From assembly GCA_900113425.1 (NCBI GenBank), contig FOZF01000001.1, positions 1,633,283 through 1,697,282 on the forward strand: a stretch of 64,000 nucleotides of DNA, read 5' to 3'. The number at the start of each line of letters is the position of its first letter. Position 1 is the first letter of the stretch. Made by a program: the position numbers and the translations under genes. Positions 8,969 through 17,904 of this stretch are shown here, piece after piece. The DNA is from Stenotrophomonas maltophilia. Lineage in GTDB: Bacteria > Pseudomonadota > Gammaproteobacteria > Xanthomonadales > Xanthomonadaceae. Below the pieces are notes generated by a model that saw only the letters and a list, made by a program, of their open reading frames with translations, was not told the DNA's origin and did not search any database.

Positions 8969-9413
8969 TCTTGTTTCCTGTTGCAGGTCACTGAAGTCAA
9001 AAAAGTGTGCTCTTCCGATTCGCCCCCTCCCCGGGAACAGACCTTTCAGCGCACGTCTGGCGCACCGGTCTGCCCATGGGGAATGCATCGGCAAGGCGAG
9101 GTGCTGCAACGCGAACGAGGCGGGTCCGGCAACGCAACCCGTATCTCGGTCGGCTCGATTCTACGACTGCGATCCTCGGTCACTACCGGCATCGATAGGA
9201 CAGTACGTCGTGGGAACCTGCCGACGATCCAGAGAATGGCACTGCGGCTGAAACCGCCGCTGAACACGCGCGGCGCCGCGCGTTAAAGATTGATGGCCTG
9301 CGGCCGAACGCGGACAGAACACCCTGCGGGTGTCCCACTTGGCGCTGTGAGCGGCGCAAACGAAAGGGGGCCACGTGGCCCCCTTCACCTGCAGCATCCC
9401 ATGCAGCCGGCAG
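8969..9413. other. Intergenic region between the CBS gene and glmS
   Basis: This 445-bp stretch contains the glmS terminator near its right end and presumably the CBS promoter at its left. The short frames inside lack start signals and family features, and I see no RNA gene. Confidence 0.5.
9360..9385 (-). terminator. Rho-independent terminator of glmS
   Basis: On the minus strand AAGGGGGCCAC pairs perfectly with GTGGCCCCCTT and is followed by TCGTTTG. It lies 28 bp beyond the glmS stop. Confidence 0.8.
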
Positions 9414-11252
9414 TTACTCCACCGTCACGCTCTTGGCCAGGTTGCGCGGCTTGTCCACGTCGGTGCCACGCGCCAGTGCGGTGTGGTAGGCCAGCAGCTG
9501 CACCGGAATGGTATGCACCACCGGACTGAGCACGCCCGCGTGGCGCGGCGTACGGATCACATGCACGCCTTCGCTTTCGGAGAAGTTGCTGTCCTGGTCG
9601 GCGAACACGAACAGCTCGCCTCCCCGCGCGCGGACTTCCTGCATGTTCGACTTCACCTTCTCCAGCAGGCTGTCGTTGGGGGCGATCACCACCACCGGCA
9701 TGTCCTCGTCCACCAGCGCCAGCGGACCGTGCTTGAGCTCGCCCGCCGGATACGCCTCGGCGTGGATATAGGAGATCTCCTTGAGCTTGAGCGAACCTTC
9801 CAGTGCGATCGGATAGTGCAGGCCACGGCCCAGGAACAGGGCGTTGGATTTGCGCGCGAAACGCTCGGCCCAGGCCGCAATCTGCGGCTCCAGGTTCAAC
9901 GCGTGCTGCACGCTGCCCGGCAGGAAGCGCAGCTGCTCCAGATAGTCGGCTTCCTGTGCGGCATCGACGCGCCCATGCAGCTTGCCCAGCACCACGGTCA
10001 GCTGGAACAGCGCGGCCAGCTGGGTAGTGAACGCCTTGGTCGAGGCCACGCCGATCTCCGCACCGGCACGGGTATAGCAGACCAGTTCACTGGCCCGTGG
10101 AATCGCGCTTTCCGGCACGTTGCAGATCGACAGCGTGTGCCGGTGGCCGAGCGACTTGGCGTACTTCAGCGCCTCCATCGTGTCCAGCGTTTCGCCGGAC
10201 TGGGAGATCGTCACCACCAGGTGCTTCGGGTTCGCATACGCCGCGCGGTAGCGGTACTCGCTGGCGATCTCCACGCTGCACGGCAGGCCGGCGATGGACT
10301 CGATCCAGTAGCGCGCGGTCAGGCCGGCGTAGTAGCTCGTGCCACACGCCAGGATCTGCACGCCTTCGATGCCCGCCAGCACCGCCTCGGCATTCCTGCC
10401 GAACAGTTCGGCCGGGAAGCCGCCGGCGTCGATCGCCGCCTCGATGGTGTCACCCAGCGCGCGCGGCTGCTCGTGGATTTCCTTCTGCATGAAATGGCGG
10501 TAAGGGCCAAGTTCCAGCGAGGCCAGCGACACGTCGGACAGGTGCACCTCGCGCTGTACCGGCTGATCGTGCTCGTCGAAGATGCGCACACCCTCGCGGC
10601 GCACCTCGGCCGTGTCGCCCTCCTCCAGGAAGATCACCTTGCGGGTGGCCGAGATCACCGCCGAGACGTCGGAGGCAACGAAATTCTCGCCCTCGCCCAG
10701 GCCGACCAGCAGCGGGCAGCCCATGCGTGCGCAGACGAAGCGCTCCGGCTCGGCACGGCTGACCACGGCCAGTGCATAGGCGCCGGTGAGTTCCTTCACG
10801 GTGCGCTGCAGCGCCACCAGCAGATCGTCACCGCTCTGCAGATGATGATGGATCAGGTGGGCGATCACTTCGGTGTCGGTCTGCGACTCGAAGCTGTAGC
10901 CCAGCGCGCGCAGCCGCTCGCGCTGTTCTTCATGGTTCTCGATGATGCCGTTGTGGACCAGGGCCACGCCCTGGCTGATGTGCGGATGTGCATTGGCCTC
11001 GGTGACGCCGCCATGGGTCGCCCAACGCGTATGGCCGATACCCAGCTGCGCATTGAACCCCTCGGCGGCGGCGGCAGCGGCCATCTCGGCGACCCGGCCG
11101 GTGCGGCGGACGCGGTGCACGTCAGGGCGATCGGTCGCGTCGATCACCGCGATGCCTGAAGAATCGTAGCCGCGGTACTCCAGTCGCTTCAGACCTTCGA
11201 TCAGCACCGGCACCACGTCGCGATCAGCGATCGCCCCCACGATTCCACACAT
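9414..11252 (-). CDS. glmS: Glutamine-fructose-6-phosphate aminotransferase (isomerizing)
   Basis: GlmS makes glucosamine-6-phosphate from fructose-6-phosphate and glutamine, the entry step to UDP-GlcNAc for peptidoglycan and LPS. The start at MCGIVGA is set by the catalytic N-terminal cysteine of the Ntn-type glutaminase domain (residues 1-240, with GHTRWATHG). Two SIS sugar-isomerase domains follow ([17 protein letters not shown] and the terminal [11 protein letters not shown]). At 612 residues it matches the family. It is cytosolic and works with GlmU, encoded about 8.6 kb away. Confidence 0.97.
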   Translation of the reverse strand: MCGIVGAIADRDVVPVLIEGLKRLEYRGYDSSGIAVIDATDRPDVHRVRRTGRVAEMAAAAAAEGFNAQLGIGHTRWATHGGVTEANAHPHISQGVALVHNGIIENHEEQRERLRALGYSFESQTDTEVIAHLIHHHLQSGDDLLVALQRTVKELTGAYALAVVSRAEPERFVCARMGCPLLVGLGEGENFVASDVSAVISATRKVIFLEEGDTAEVRREGVRIFDEHDQPVQREVHLSDVSLASLELGPYRHFMQKEIHEQPRALGDTIEAAIDAGGFPAELFGRNAEAVLAGIEGVQILACGTSYYAGLTARYWIESIAGLPCSVEIASEYRYRAAYANPKHLVVTISQSGETLDTMEALKYAKSLGHRHTLSICNVPESAIPRASELVCYTRAGAEIGVASTKAFTTQLAALFQLTVVLGKLHGRVDAAQEADYLEQLRFLPGSVQHALNLEPQIAAWAERFARKSNALFLGRGLHYPIALEGSLKLKEISYIHAEAYPAGELKHGPLALVDEDMPVVVIAPNDSLLEKVKSNMQEVRARGGELFVFADQDSNFSESEGVHVIRTPRHAGVLSPVVHTIPVQLLAYHTALARGTDVDKPRNLAKSVTVE

Positions 11253-11295
11253 GTCACGCATTTCCTTGAAGACGGTCGCGGCATTCTAGCGTGCG

Positions 11296-11362
11296 TGTCC
11301 GGTTTCCCCCTCCTGTCCGCTTAATGAATGTGTCCGCACAGGTGTCCGCGGACACCCGGACA
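11296..11362 (+). promoter_or_regulatory. Cluster of TGTCCG half-sites (candidate enhancer array)
   Basis: Four direct TGTCCG copies start at 11296, 11314, 11331 and 11343. Two inverted CGGACA copies end at 11354 and 11362, and GGTGTCCGCGGACACC (11341-11356) is a perfect palindrome. The array ends 45 bp before a sigma-54-type promoter, the usual arrangement for a bacterial enhancer-binding protein. The likely binder is the NtrC-type regulator encoded at 16558; this is inference. Confidence 0.55.
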
Positions 11363-11406
11363 CCGCCGCTCGAATTACAAATCATTGATGGGAAAGGAAA
11401 TAAAGT

Positions 11407-11422
11407 TGGCACGCTACGTGCT
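11407..11422 (+). promoter_or_regulatory. Sigma-54 (-24/-12) promoter
   Basis: TGGCACGCTACGTGCT matches the RpoN consensus TGGCACG-N4-TTGCW at all positions but one, with GG and GC at the required 12-nt register. It lies 34 bp upstream of the adaptor start, giving a short leader, and directly downstream of the TGTCCG array. Confidence 0.65.
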
Positions 11423-11455
11423 TGGTATGGGTCACCACCGCCAGGCACGAACCCG

Positions 11456-12733
11456 ATGATCCGCGACACTTCCGCCCAGGACCAGATCGTTTCCTCCACC
11501 CCGGCCCGCCCGACCGCCGCCGCCTGGCATCGCTACCGCTGGCCGGCACTGGGCAGCATCGCCCTGCTCGCCGGCATCGGCTGGGCCGTGTACGCCTGGG
11601 CCAACGCCAGCCGCTCGTTCGACAGCAGCCGGGTACGCATCGCCGAAGTGCAACGAGGCGACCTGGTGCGTGACATCGCCGCCGACGGCCGTGTGATCGC
11701 CGCCAACAGTCCGGTGCTGTACGCGATCTCCGCCGGTACCGTGGACCTGAAGGTCGTGGCCGGCGACGTGGTCAAGAAGGGCCAGGAGCTGGCGATCATC
11801 GACAGCCCGGAACTGCGCAGCAAGCTGGCCCAGGAACAGGCCACCCTGGCTGGCCTGGAAGCGGAGGCCAGCCGCGCCGCCCTGGACGCGACGCTGGCCC
11901 GCGCCAAGTCGCGCAAGGAAACCGATCAGGCCACCATCGAGCGTCAGGCTGCCGATCGCGACCTGCAGCGTTACCAGCGCGGCTTCGACGGCGGTGCCGT
12001 GCCGCAGATCGACCTGGCCAGGGCCCAGGACAGCCTGAAGAAGGCTGACATCAGCCTTGCCAACGCCACCACCGATGCCCGCCTGCAGAGCCAGGGCGCC
12101 GACCTGGATGCACGCAACAAGCGGCTGCTGGCCGATCGCCAGAAGGCGGTGGTGGCCGAAGTGCAGCGCCAGGTCGATGCGCTGACCCTGCGCGCGCCGT
12201 TTGATGGCCAGGTGGGCCAGGTGCAGGCCACCCAGTCCACCAACCTGGCGGCCAACGCGCCGGTGCTGGGCGTGGTGGACCTGTCCAAGTTCGAAGTCGA
12301 GATCAAGGTTCCGGAAAGCTTCGCTCGTGATCTGGCCATCGGCATGCCCGCACAGCTCACCGGCGGCAACGGCCAGCCGTTCCCGGGCGAGATCAGCGCG
12401 GTGTCGCCGGAAGTGGTGAACGGCGAGGTCAATGCCCGCGTGCGCTTCGCCGACAAGCAGCCCGAAGGCCTGCGCCAGAGCCAGCGCATGTCGGTCCGGG
12501 TGCTGCTGGATACCCGCAAGAACGTGCTGAAGGTCGAGCGCGGCCCGTTCGTCGAACAGGGCAACGGCATGGCCTACGTGATGGATGGCCGCACGGCGGT
12601 GCGCCGTCCGGTGGAACTGGGCGTCAGCAGCCTGGGCGAAGTGGAAATCAAGTCGGGTGTGCAGCCGGGCGACCGTATCGTGGTCTCCGGCAGCGACCTG
12701 TTCAAGGACGCCGAACGCGTCTCCGTCAACTGA
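11456..12733 (+). CDS. Membrane-fusion (HlyD/MacA-like) periplasmic adaptor
   Basis: This 425-residue protein is anchored by one N-terminal helix (ALGSIALLAGIGWAVYAWA, about residues 30-48). A lipoyl-like half (RDIAADGRVI, VVKKGQELAIID), a coiled-coil hairpin (about residues 115-230, rich in KLAQEQATLAGLEAE-type heptads), the second lipoyl half and a beta-barrel (FEVEIKVPESFARDL) follow. It should link the inner-membrane ABC permeases encoded downstream to an outer-membrane channel. No TolC-type gene is present here. The ATG at 11456 gives MIRDTSAQ; upstream frame codons are not family-like. Confidence 0.9.
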   Translation: MIRDTSAQDQIVSSTPARPTAAAWHRYRWPALGSIALLAGIGWAVYAWANASRSFDSSRVRIAEVQRGDLVRDIAADGRVIAANSPVLYAISAGTVDLKVVAGDVVKKGQELAIIDSPELRSKLAQEQATLAGLEAEASRAALDATLARAKSRKETDQATIERQAADRDLQRYQRGFDGGAVPQIDLARAQDSLKKADISLANATTDARLQSQGADLDARNKRLLADRQKAVVAEVQRQVDALTLRAPFDGQVGQVQATQSTNLAANAPVLGVVDLSKFEVEIKVPESFARDLAIGMPAQLTGGNGQPFPGEISAVSPEVVNGEVNARVRFADKQPEGLRQSQRMSVRVLLDTRKNVLKVERGPFVEQGNGMAYVMDGRTAVRRPVELGVSSLGEVEIKSGVQPGDRIVVSGSDLFKDAERVSVN

Positions 12734-12757
12734 TACATCCTGGAGAGAGGACACCCC

Positions 12758-13480
12758 ATGTACATGCTCGAAATGCGTTCGGTCGCCAAGGTCTTCCGCA
12801 CTGAACAGGTGGAAACCCATGCACTGCGCTCGCTGGAACTGCAGGTCAAGGAGGGCGAGTTCGTCGCCGTCACCGGTCCCTCCGGCTCCGGCAAGACCAC
12901 CTTCCTCAACATCGCCGGCCTGCTGGAGACCTTCACCAGCGGCACCTACCTGCTTGATGGCGAGGATGTCAGCCAGCTCGGTGATGATGCGCGCAGCCGC
13001 CTGCGCAACCAGAAGATCGGCTTCATCTTCCAGGGCTTCAACCTGATTCCGGACCTGAACCTGTTCGACAACGTCGACGTGCCACTCCGCTACCGCAAGA
13101 TGAGTGCCGGCGAGCGCCGTGAGCGCATCGAGAAGGCGCTGACCCAGGTCGGCCTGGGTTCGCGCATGAAGCACTACCCGAACGAACTGTCCGGCGGCCA
13201 GCAGCAGCGCGCGGCGATTGCCCGTGCCCTCGCCGGCAGCCCGCGCCTGCTGCTGGCCGACGAACCGACCGGCAACCTGGATACGCAGATGGCACGTGGC
13301 GTGATGGAGCTGCTGGAGGAAATCAACGCGGCCGGCACCACCATCGTCATGGTCACCCATGATCCGGAACTGGCCGCGCGTGCCCAGCGCAACGTGCACA
13401 TCGTCGATGGCCAGGTCACCGACCTGGTGCGCGAGCCGGTGCTGGCCACCCCGCGCCGCATCGTCGCCGTCAACGAGTGA
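12758..13480 (+). CDS. ABC transporter ATP-binding protein (MacB/LolD type)
   Basis: This 240-residue nucleotide-binding domain has Walker A GPSGSGKTT, Q-loop FQGFNLIPDLN, signature LSGGQQQR, Walker B LLLADEPTGNLD and H-loop MVTHDPE. The NLIPDLN/VPLRYR region is typical of the LolD/MacB family that powers mechanotransmission-type permeases. It acts with the two separate permeases that follow 10 bp downstream. A GGAGAG ribosome-binding site precedes the ATG. Confidence 0.95.
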   Translation: MYMLEMRSVAKVFRTEQVETHALRSLELQVKEGEFVAVTGPSGSGKTTFLNIAGLLETFTSGTYLLDGEDVSQLGDDARSRLRNQKIGFIFQGFNLIPDLNLFDNVDVPLRYRKMSAGERRERIEKALTQVGLGSRMKHYPNELSGGQQQRAAIARALAGSPRLLLADEPTGNLDTQMARGVMELLEEINAAGTTIVMVTHDPELAARAQRNVHIVDGQVTDLVREPVLATPRRIVAVNE

Positions 13481-13490
13481 GGGCATGCCC

Positions 13491-14795
13491 ATGTTCGCCT
13501 ACTACGCTCGACTGGCGGTACGCAGCTTCCGCCGCAACAAGGTACTGACCGCGCTGATGGTGGTGGCCATCGCACTGGGCATCGGTGCCTCGATGACCAC
13601 CCTGACCGTGTTCCATGTCCTGTCCGGCGATCCGATTCCGGAGAAGAGCGACCGCCTGTTCTACGCGCAGCTCGATCCGCGGCCGCGCTCCGGCTACCTG
13701 ACGGACGAGGAGCCGGAAGGCCAGATGACGCGGTTCGACGCCGAAGCCCTGCTGCGCGAGAAGCGCGCCGTGCACCAGGCGATGATGAGTGGTGGCAGTG
13801 CCATCGTCGAGCCGGAGGGCAGCACGCTCAAGCCGTTCTCGGTGGACACGCGCTGGACCTCGGCGGACTTCTTCCCGATGTTCAACGTGCCGATGCAGTA
13901 CGGCCGCGCCTGGTCTGCCAGCGACGACGATGCGCACAGCCGCGTGGTGGTGCTGTCCAAGGCCATCAATGACAAGCTGTTCCAGGGCGCCAACAGCGTG
14001 GGCCGCGAGATCCGCGTGAACAGCCAGTCGCTGCGCGTGATCGGCGTGATGAAGGAATGGAATCCCGAACCGCAGTTCTTCGACCTGACCACCGGTTCCT
14101 ACGGCAAGGACGAGGACCTGCTGGTGCCGTTCTCCACTGCCATGGATCTGGATTTCGGCAACAACGGCAACATGAACTGCTTCCGCGACGGTGGCCCGGG
14201 CGGAGACAGCCACTCGCTCAGCGCGGCCTGCACCTGGATCCAGTACTGGGTCGAGCTGGAGCCTGGCAAGGTCGATGACTACCGCCGCTATCTGGTGAAC
14301 TACTCCGACCAGCAGCGCGCTGCAGGCCGCTTCGAGCGTCCCGCCAATGTGCGCGTACGCAGCGTCATGGAGTGGCTGGACTTCAACGGTGCGGTGCCCA
14401 GCGACGTGCGCCTGCAGATGTGGCTGGCGCTGGGCTTCCTGGGCGTGTGCCTGGTCAATACGGTCGGTCTGCTGCTGGCCAAGTTCCTGCGCCGCAGCGG
14501 TGAGATCGGCGTGCGGCGCGCGCTGGGCGCCAGCCGTGGGCAGATCTTCCTGCAGTGCCTGGTCGAAGCCGGTGCCATCGGCGTGGTCGGCGGTGTGCTC
14601 GGCATCGGCCTGGCCCTGATCGGTCTGGCCGCAGTGCGCAGGCAGCCGGTGGAGTACGCCCAGCTGGCCCATCTGGACGGCAGCATGCTGCTGCTCGCCC
14701 TCGGCCTGACCCTGCTGGCCAGCCTGGCCGCCGGATTCCTTCCGGCCTGGCGTGCCATGCAGGTCACCCCCGCCATCCAGCTCAAGTCGCAGTAA
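13491..14795 (+). CDS. ABC permease, MacB/FtsX type (first of two)
   Basis: This 434-residue protein has one N-terminal helix (NKVLTALMVVAIALGIGASM), a periplasmic MacB_PCD-like domain of about 230 residues and three C-terminal FtsX helices (near residues 310, 360 and 400). The permease-ATPase coupling segment GEIGVRRALGASRGQI is intact. ATG 13491 has GAGGG at suitable spacing; the in-frame ATG at 13485 is too close to it. The two permeases probably form a heterodimer, unlike homodimeric MacB. The exported molecule is unknown. Confidence 0.9.
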   Translation: MFAYYARLAVRSFRRNKVLTALMVVAIALGIGASMTTLTVFHVLSGDPIPEKSDRLFYAQLDPRPRSGYLTDEEPEGQMTRFDAEALLREKRAVHQAMMSGGSAIVEPEGSTLKPFSVDTRWTSADFFPMFNVPMQYGRAWSASDDDAHSRVVVLSKAINDKLFQGANSVGREIRVNSQSLRVIGVMKEWNPEPQFFDLTTGSYGKDEDLLVPFSTAMDLDFGNNGNMNCFRDGGPGGDSHSLSAACTWIQYWVELEPGKVDDYRRYLVNYSDQQRAAGRFERPANVRVRSVMEWLDFNGAVPSDVRLQMWLALGFLGVCLVNTVGLLLAKFLRRSGEIGVRRALGASRGQIFLQCLVEAGAIGVVGGVLGIGLALIGLAAVRRQPVEYAQLAHLDGSMLLLALGLTLLASLAAGFLPAWRAMQVTPAIQLKSQ

Positions 14796-14811
14796 GCACA
14801 AGGACACTGCC

Positions 14812-16035
14812 ATGGATATCCGCCCCATCCTCAGCACGCTGCGCCGGCACAAGACCGCCGCTGCCCTGATCGTGCTGGAAATCGCACTGACCTGCGCCAT
14901 CGTCTGCAATGCGTTGTTCCTGGTCAGCCAGCGCGTGGAGAAGATCACCCAGCCCAGCGGCCTGGCCGAGAACGAACTGGTGATCGTCCGTACCAGCGGC
15001 ATCGGTACCCAGACCAATGCCATGGCGCGTACCCAGGAAGACCTGGCCGCGCTGCGCGCCGTCCCCGGTGCGACCAGCGTGACCAAGGTCAACCAGCTGC
15101 CGTTCCGCTCCAGCTCGTCCAATACCAGCATCTCGCGCGAGCGTGACCAGGAACGGCCGACGACCTCGGTGACGCTGTACATGTTCAACGAAGGCGCATT
15201 GTCGACCCTGGGCCTGCAGCTGGTGGCCGGCCGTGACTTCCTGCCCGGCGAGTACATCGACTTCGAGGACGCACGCAAGTCGGCCAGCACCACGCCGGAC
15301 AAGGCATCGGCGGTGATCCTCAACCAGGCCGTGGCCGACATGATGTTCCCGGGCCAGAACCCGCTGGGCAAGACCTTCTACATGGGTCGGCAGGCGCTGC
15401 ACGTGGTGGGCGTGGTTGCCCACCTCGCGACGCCCACCGACTGGAACAACAACACGACCCTGTCGATGATCCTGCCGGTGCGCACCGACTTCGCCAGCGG
15501 CGGCCCGTACATGCTGCGCACCACGCCCGAGCGCCGCGATGAAGTGCTGAAGGGTGCCCTGGCGGCGCTGGAACGCAACGATCCCAACCGTCTGGTGCGC
15601 GAGAAGCTCAGCTATGAGGACCAGCGCAACGACTACTTCAAGAACGACCGGGCGATGGTCGGGCTGCTGGTCACCGTATGCATCGCCCTGCTGGTGGTGA
15701 CGGCGCTGGGCATCGTCGGCCTGGCCAGCTTCTGGGTGCAGCAGCGCAGCAAGCAGATCGGCATCCGCCGTGCGCTGGGTGCCACCCGCGGCCAGGTGCT
15801 GCGCTACTTCCAGACCGAGAACTTCCTGCTGGCCTCGCTGGGCATCGTGCTGGGCATGCTGGCGGCCTACGCCATCAATCTGTGGTTGATGAACATGTAC
15901 GAGCTGCCTCGCATGCCGCTGCTGTACCTGCCGCTGGGTGCGGTGCTGCTGTGGGCACTGGGCCAGATCGCCGTGTTCGGCCCTGCGCGCCGGGCGGCCG
16001 CCGTGCCTCCGGCCGTCGCCACCCGGGGGGCCTGA
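14812..16035 (+). CDS. ABC permease, MacB/FtsX type (second of two)
   Basis: This 407-residue protein has the same architecture as the preceding permease: an N-terminal helix (AALIVLEIALTCAIVCNALFL), a periplasmic domain and C-terminal FtsX helices with the coupling motif KQIGIRRALGATRGQV. Its periplasmic domain differs clearly from that of its neighbour (ENELVIVRTSGIGTQTN, RSSSSNTSISRERDQE), supporting a heteromeric complex. It starts 16 bp after the first permease. Confidence 0.9.
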   Translation: MDIRPILSTLRRHKTAAALIVLEIALTCAIVCNALFLVSQRVEKITQPSGLAENELVIVRTSGIGTQTNAMARTQEDLAALRAVPGATSVTKVNQLPFRSSSSNTSISRERDQERPTTSVTLYMFNEGALSTLGLQLVAGRDFLPGEYIDFEDARKSASTTPDKASAVILNQAVADMMFPGQNPLGKTFYMGRQALHVVGVVAHLATPTDWNNNTTLSMILPVRTDFASGGPYMLRTTPERRDEVLKGALAALERNDPNRLVREKLSYEDQRNDYFKNDRAMVGLLVTVCIALLVVTALGIVGLASFWVQQRSKQIGIRRALGATRGQVLRYFQTENFLLASLGIVLGMLAAYAINLWLMNMYELPRMPLLYLPLGAVLLWALGQIAVFGPARRAAAVPPAVATRGA

Positions 16036-16036
16036 C

Positions 16037-16435
16037 ATGCGCGCACCTTTCCTGGCGATGATGCTGATGCTGATGCTGCCGCTGCCGGCCCTCGCCGGCA
16101 GCAGCAGCCAGCAGACCATGAGCTGGCAGGACGACGGCGCCCATGTGGCGCTGGCCTCCTCGCGTGGCCAGGTGCGGGTCGATGCGGCGCATCCGGAGGC
16201 GCGCTTCGGCGTGCGCCGTGGCGACCGCATCCTGCGCGTGGACGATACCGCCGTACAGCAGGTCGACCAGCTGACAGCGGCGATGCAGGCCACCGGCGCG
16301 TCCAGCGTGCGGCTGCTGCTGCAGCGCGATGGAAAGACCCTGACCGTGCCGGTGTCCCTGGCCGGCTGGCGCCCGCTGCTGTCACCGCCCGCCGCACCAC
16401 CACCGCCGCCGGCTCCGCCGCCGCCACGGCGGTGA
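16037..16435 (+). CDS. Small exported PDZ-domain protein with proline tail
   Basis: The 132 residues comprise a signal peptide (MRAPFLAMMLMLMLPLPALA), a PDZ-like domain (FGVRRGDRILRVDDTAVQQV, then SVRLLLQRDGKTLTVPV) and a C-terminal tail of prolines ending PPPPRR. PDZ modules bind exposed C-terminal peptides, so it may recruit substrate or couple the complex in the periplasm; that role is inferred. Its ATG comes one base after the permease stop, so it is part of the same operon. Confidence 0.8.
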   Translation: MRAPFLAMMLMLMLPLPALAGSSSQQTMSWQDDGAHVALASSRGQVRVDAAHPEARFGVRRGDRILRVDDTAVQQVDQLTAAMQATGASSVRLLLQRDGKTLTVPVSLAGWRPLLSPPAAPPPPPAPPPPRR

Positions 16436-16482
16436 TCCGGCATCGCCTGCAGGGCAGCAGCTTTTAGCTATGCTTGATGGGT

Positions 16483-16504
16483 GGCGCCGGCTCCTGCCGG
16501 CGCC
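16483..16504 (+). other. Strong hairpin between the transporter genes and the regulator
   Basis: GGCGCCGGC-TCCT-GCCGGCGCC is a perfect 9-bp stem with a tetraloop and no following T-run. It lies 54 bp before the regulator start. It could dampen read-through from the transporter operon or stabilise the mRNA 3' end. Confidence 0.5.
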
Positions 16505-16557
16505 CTGGAACCTCCAGCTCTCTCCGGCGCTGCCCATCCCTTTTCCAGAACCGCTCC

Positions 16558-17904
16558 ATGCCCGCGATCCTCATCATCGACGACAACGCCAGCGTGGGCA
16601 CCGCGCTGGACGTGCTGTTCTCACTGCACGACATCGACACGCTGCAGGCACAGAGCCCGGCCGAAGGCCTGGCCCTGCTCGAATCGCAGCCGGTGGACCT
16701 GGTGATCCAGGACATGAACTTCAGCGAGGACACCACCTCCGGCGAGGAAGGCGAAGCCCTGTTCGCACAGATCCGCGCACGCCACCCCGACCTGCCGGTG
16801 ATCCTGCTGACCGCCTGGACCCATCTGAGCAGCGCGGTGGACCTGGTCAAGGCCGGCGCGGCCGATTACCTGGCCAAGCCCTGGGACGACCGCAAGCTGC
16901 TGACCACCGTCAACAACCTGCTGGAACTGTCCGAAGCACGTCGCGAACTGGACCGTCGGCGCGAACGCGAGCAGCGCCAGCGCACTGCGCTGGAACAGAA
17001 GTACGACCTCAGTGGTGCCGTCTTCGCCGATCCTGCCAGTGAACGCGTGATCGCCCTGGCCTGCCAGGTCGCACGCTCCGAACTGCCGGTACTGATCACC
17101 GGACCCAATGGCGCCGGCAAGGAAAAGATCGCGCAGATCATCCAGGCCAATTCGCTGGTGGCAAAGGGACCGTTCGTCACGGTCAACTGTGGTGCGCTGC
17201 CGTCCGAGCTGATCGAAGCGGAACTGTTCGGCGCCGAGGCAGGTGCCTACACCGGTGCCAACAAGGCGCGCGAAGGCAAGTTCGAGGCGGCCGATGGAGG
17301 CACCCTGTTCCTGGATGAGATCGGCAACCTGTCGCTGGGCGGGCAGATGAAGCTGCTGCGCGTGCTGGAGACCGGTCGCTTCGAGCGGCTGGGCTCCAAC
17401 CGCGAGCGCCAGGTCAAGGTGCGCGTGGTCAGCGCCACCAATGCCGACCTGCCGGCGATGATCCGCGACGGCACGTTCCGTGAGGATCTGTACTACCGGC
17501 TCAACACCGTGGAACTGGTGCTGCCGCCGCTGGCCGAGCGGCCCGGCGACATCCTGCCGCTGGCCGAACGCTTCCTGGCGGGCGGCAAGCCGTTGTCCAG
17601 CGCCGCCGCTGCCGCGCTGCAACGGCACCCGTGGCCGGGCAACGTGCGCGAACTGCGCAACGTGATCCAGCGCGCCGAGCTGCTGGCCACCGGCAATCGC
17701 ATCGAAGTGACCGATCTCAACCTGCCGCGCGCTCCGGCTGCGCCACGCCCGGCGCCGAGCGCCGGCAACGATCCGGACCGCACGCGCATCGAGGAGGTAC
17801 TGGCGCGCAATCACGGGGTCATCGCGCAGGCGGCCGCCGAACTCGGTCTCAGCCGCCAGGCGCTGTACCGGCGCATGGACCGCCACGGCATTCCGCGCGA
17901 ATGA
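16558..17904 (+). CDS. Sigma-54-dependent response regulator (NtrC family)
   Basis: The 448 residues comprise a receiver domain (IIDDN, phosphoacceptor D52, LLTAW, LAKPW), a coiled linker near 125-147, an AAA+ domain and a Fis-type helix-turn-helix (QAAAELGLSRQALYRRMDRHG). In the AAA+ domain, Walker A is GPNGAGKE at 182-189, the sigma-54 contact loop is GAYTGA at 229-234 and Walker B is TLFLDEIG. Tyr in place of Phe in GAFTGA is noteworthy but keeps an aromatic. Phosphorylated by the next gene's kinase, it should activate an RpoN promoter, and the one upstream of the adaptor gene is the obvious target. Confidence 0.93.
   Translation: MPAILIIDDNASVGTALDVLFSLHDIDTLQAQSPAEGLALLESQPVDLVIQDMNFSEDTTSGEEGEALFAQIRARHPDLPVILLTAWTHLSSAVDLVKAGAADYLAKPWDDRKLLTTVNNLLELSEARRELDRRREREQRQRTALEQKYDLSGAVFADPASERVIALACQVARSELPVLITGPNGAGKEKIAQIIQANSLVAKGPFVTVNCGALPSELIEAELFGAEAGAYTGANKAREGKFEAADGGTLFLDEIGNLSLGGQMKLLRVLETGRFERLGSNRERQVKVRVVSATNADLPAMIRDGTFREDLYYRLNTVELVLPPLAERPGDILPLAERFLAGGKPLSSAAAAALQRHPWPGNVRELRNVIQRAELLATGNRIEVTDLNLPRAPAAPRPAPSAGNDPDRTRIEEVLARNHGVIAQAAAELGLSRQALYRRMDRHGIPRE

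Noticed and set aside
11254-11499. An 81-codon minus-strand frame with a GGGNRTRT segment between glmS and the adaptor gene
   Set aside because: Such segments often arise from reading through tRNA-like or repeat DNA. I could not fold a tRNA here, and the stretch is better explained by the TGTCCG array and promoter.
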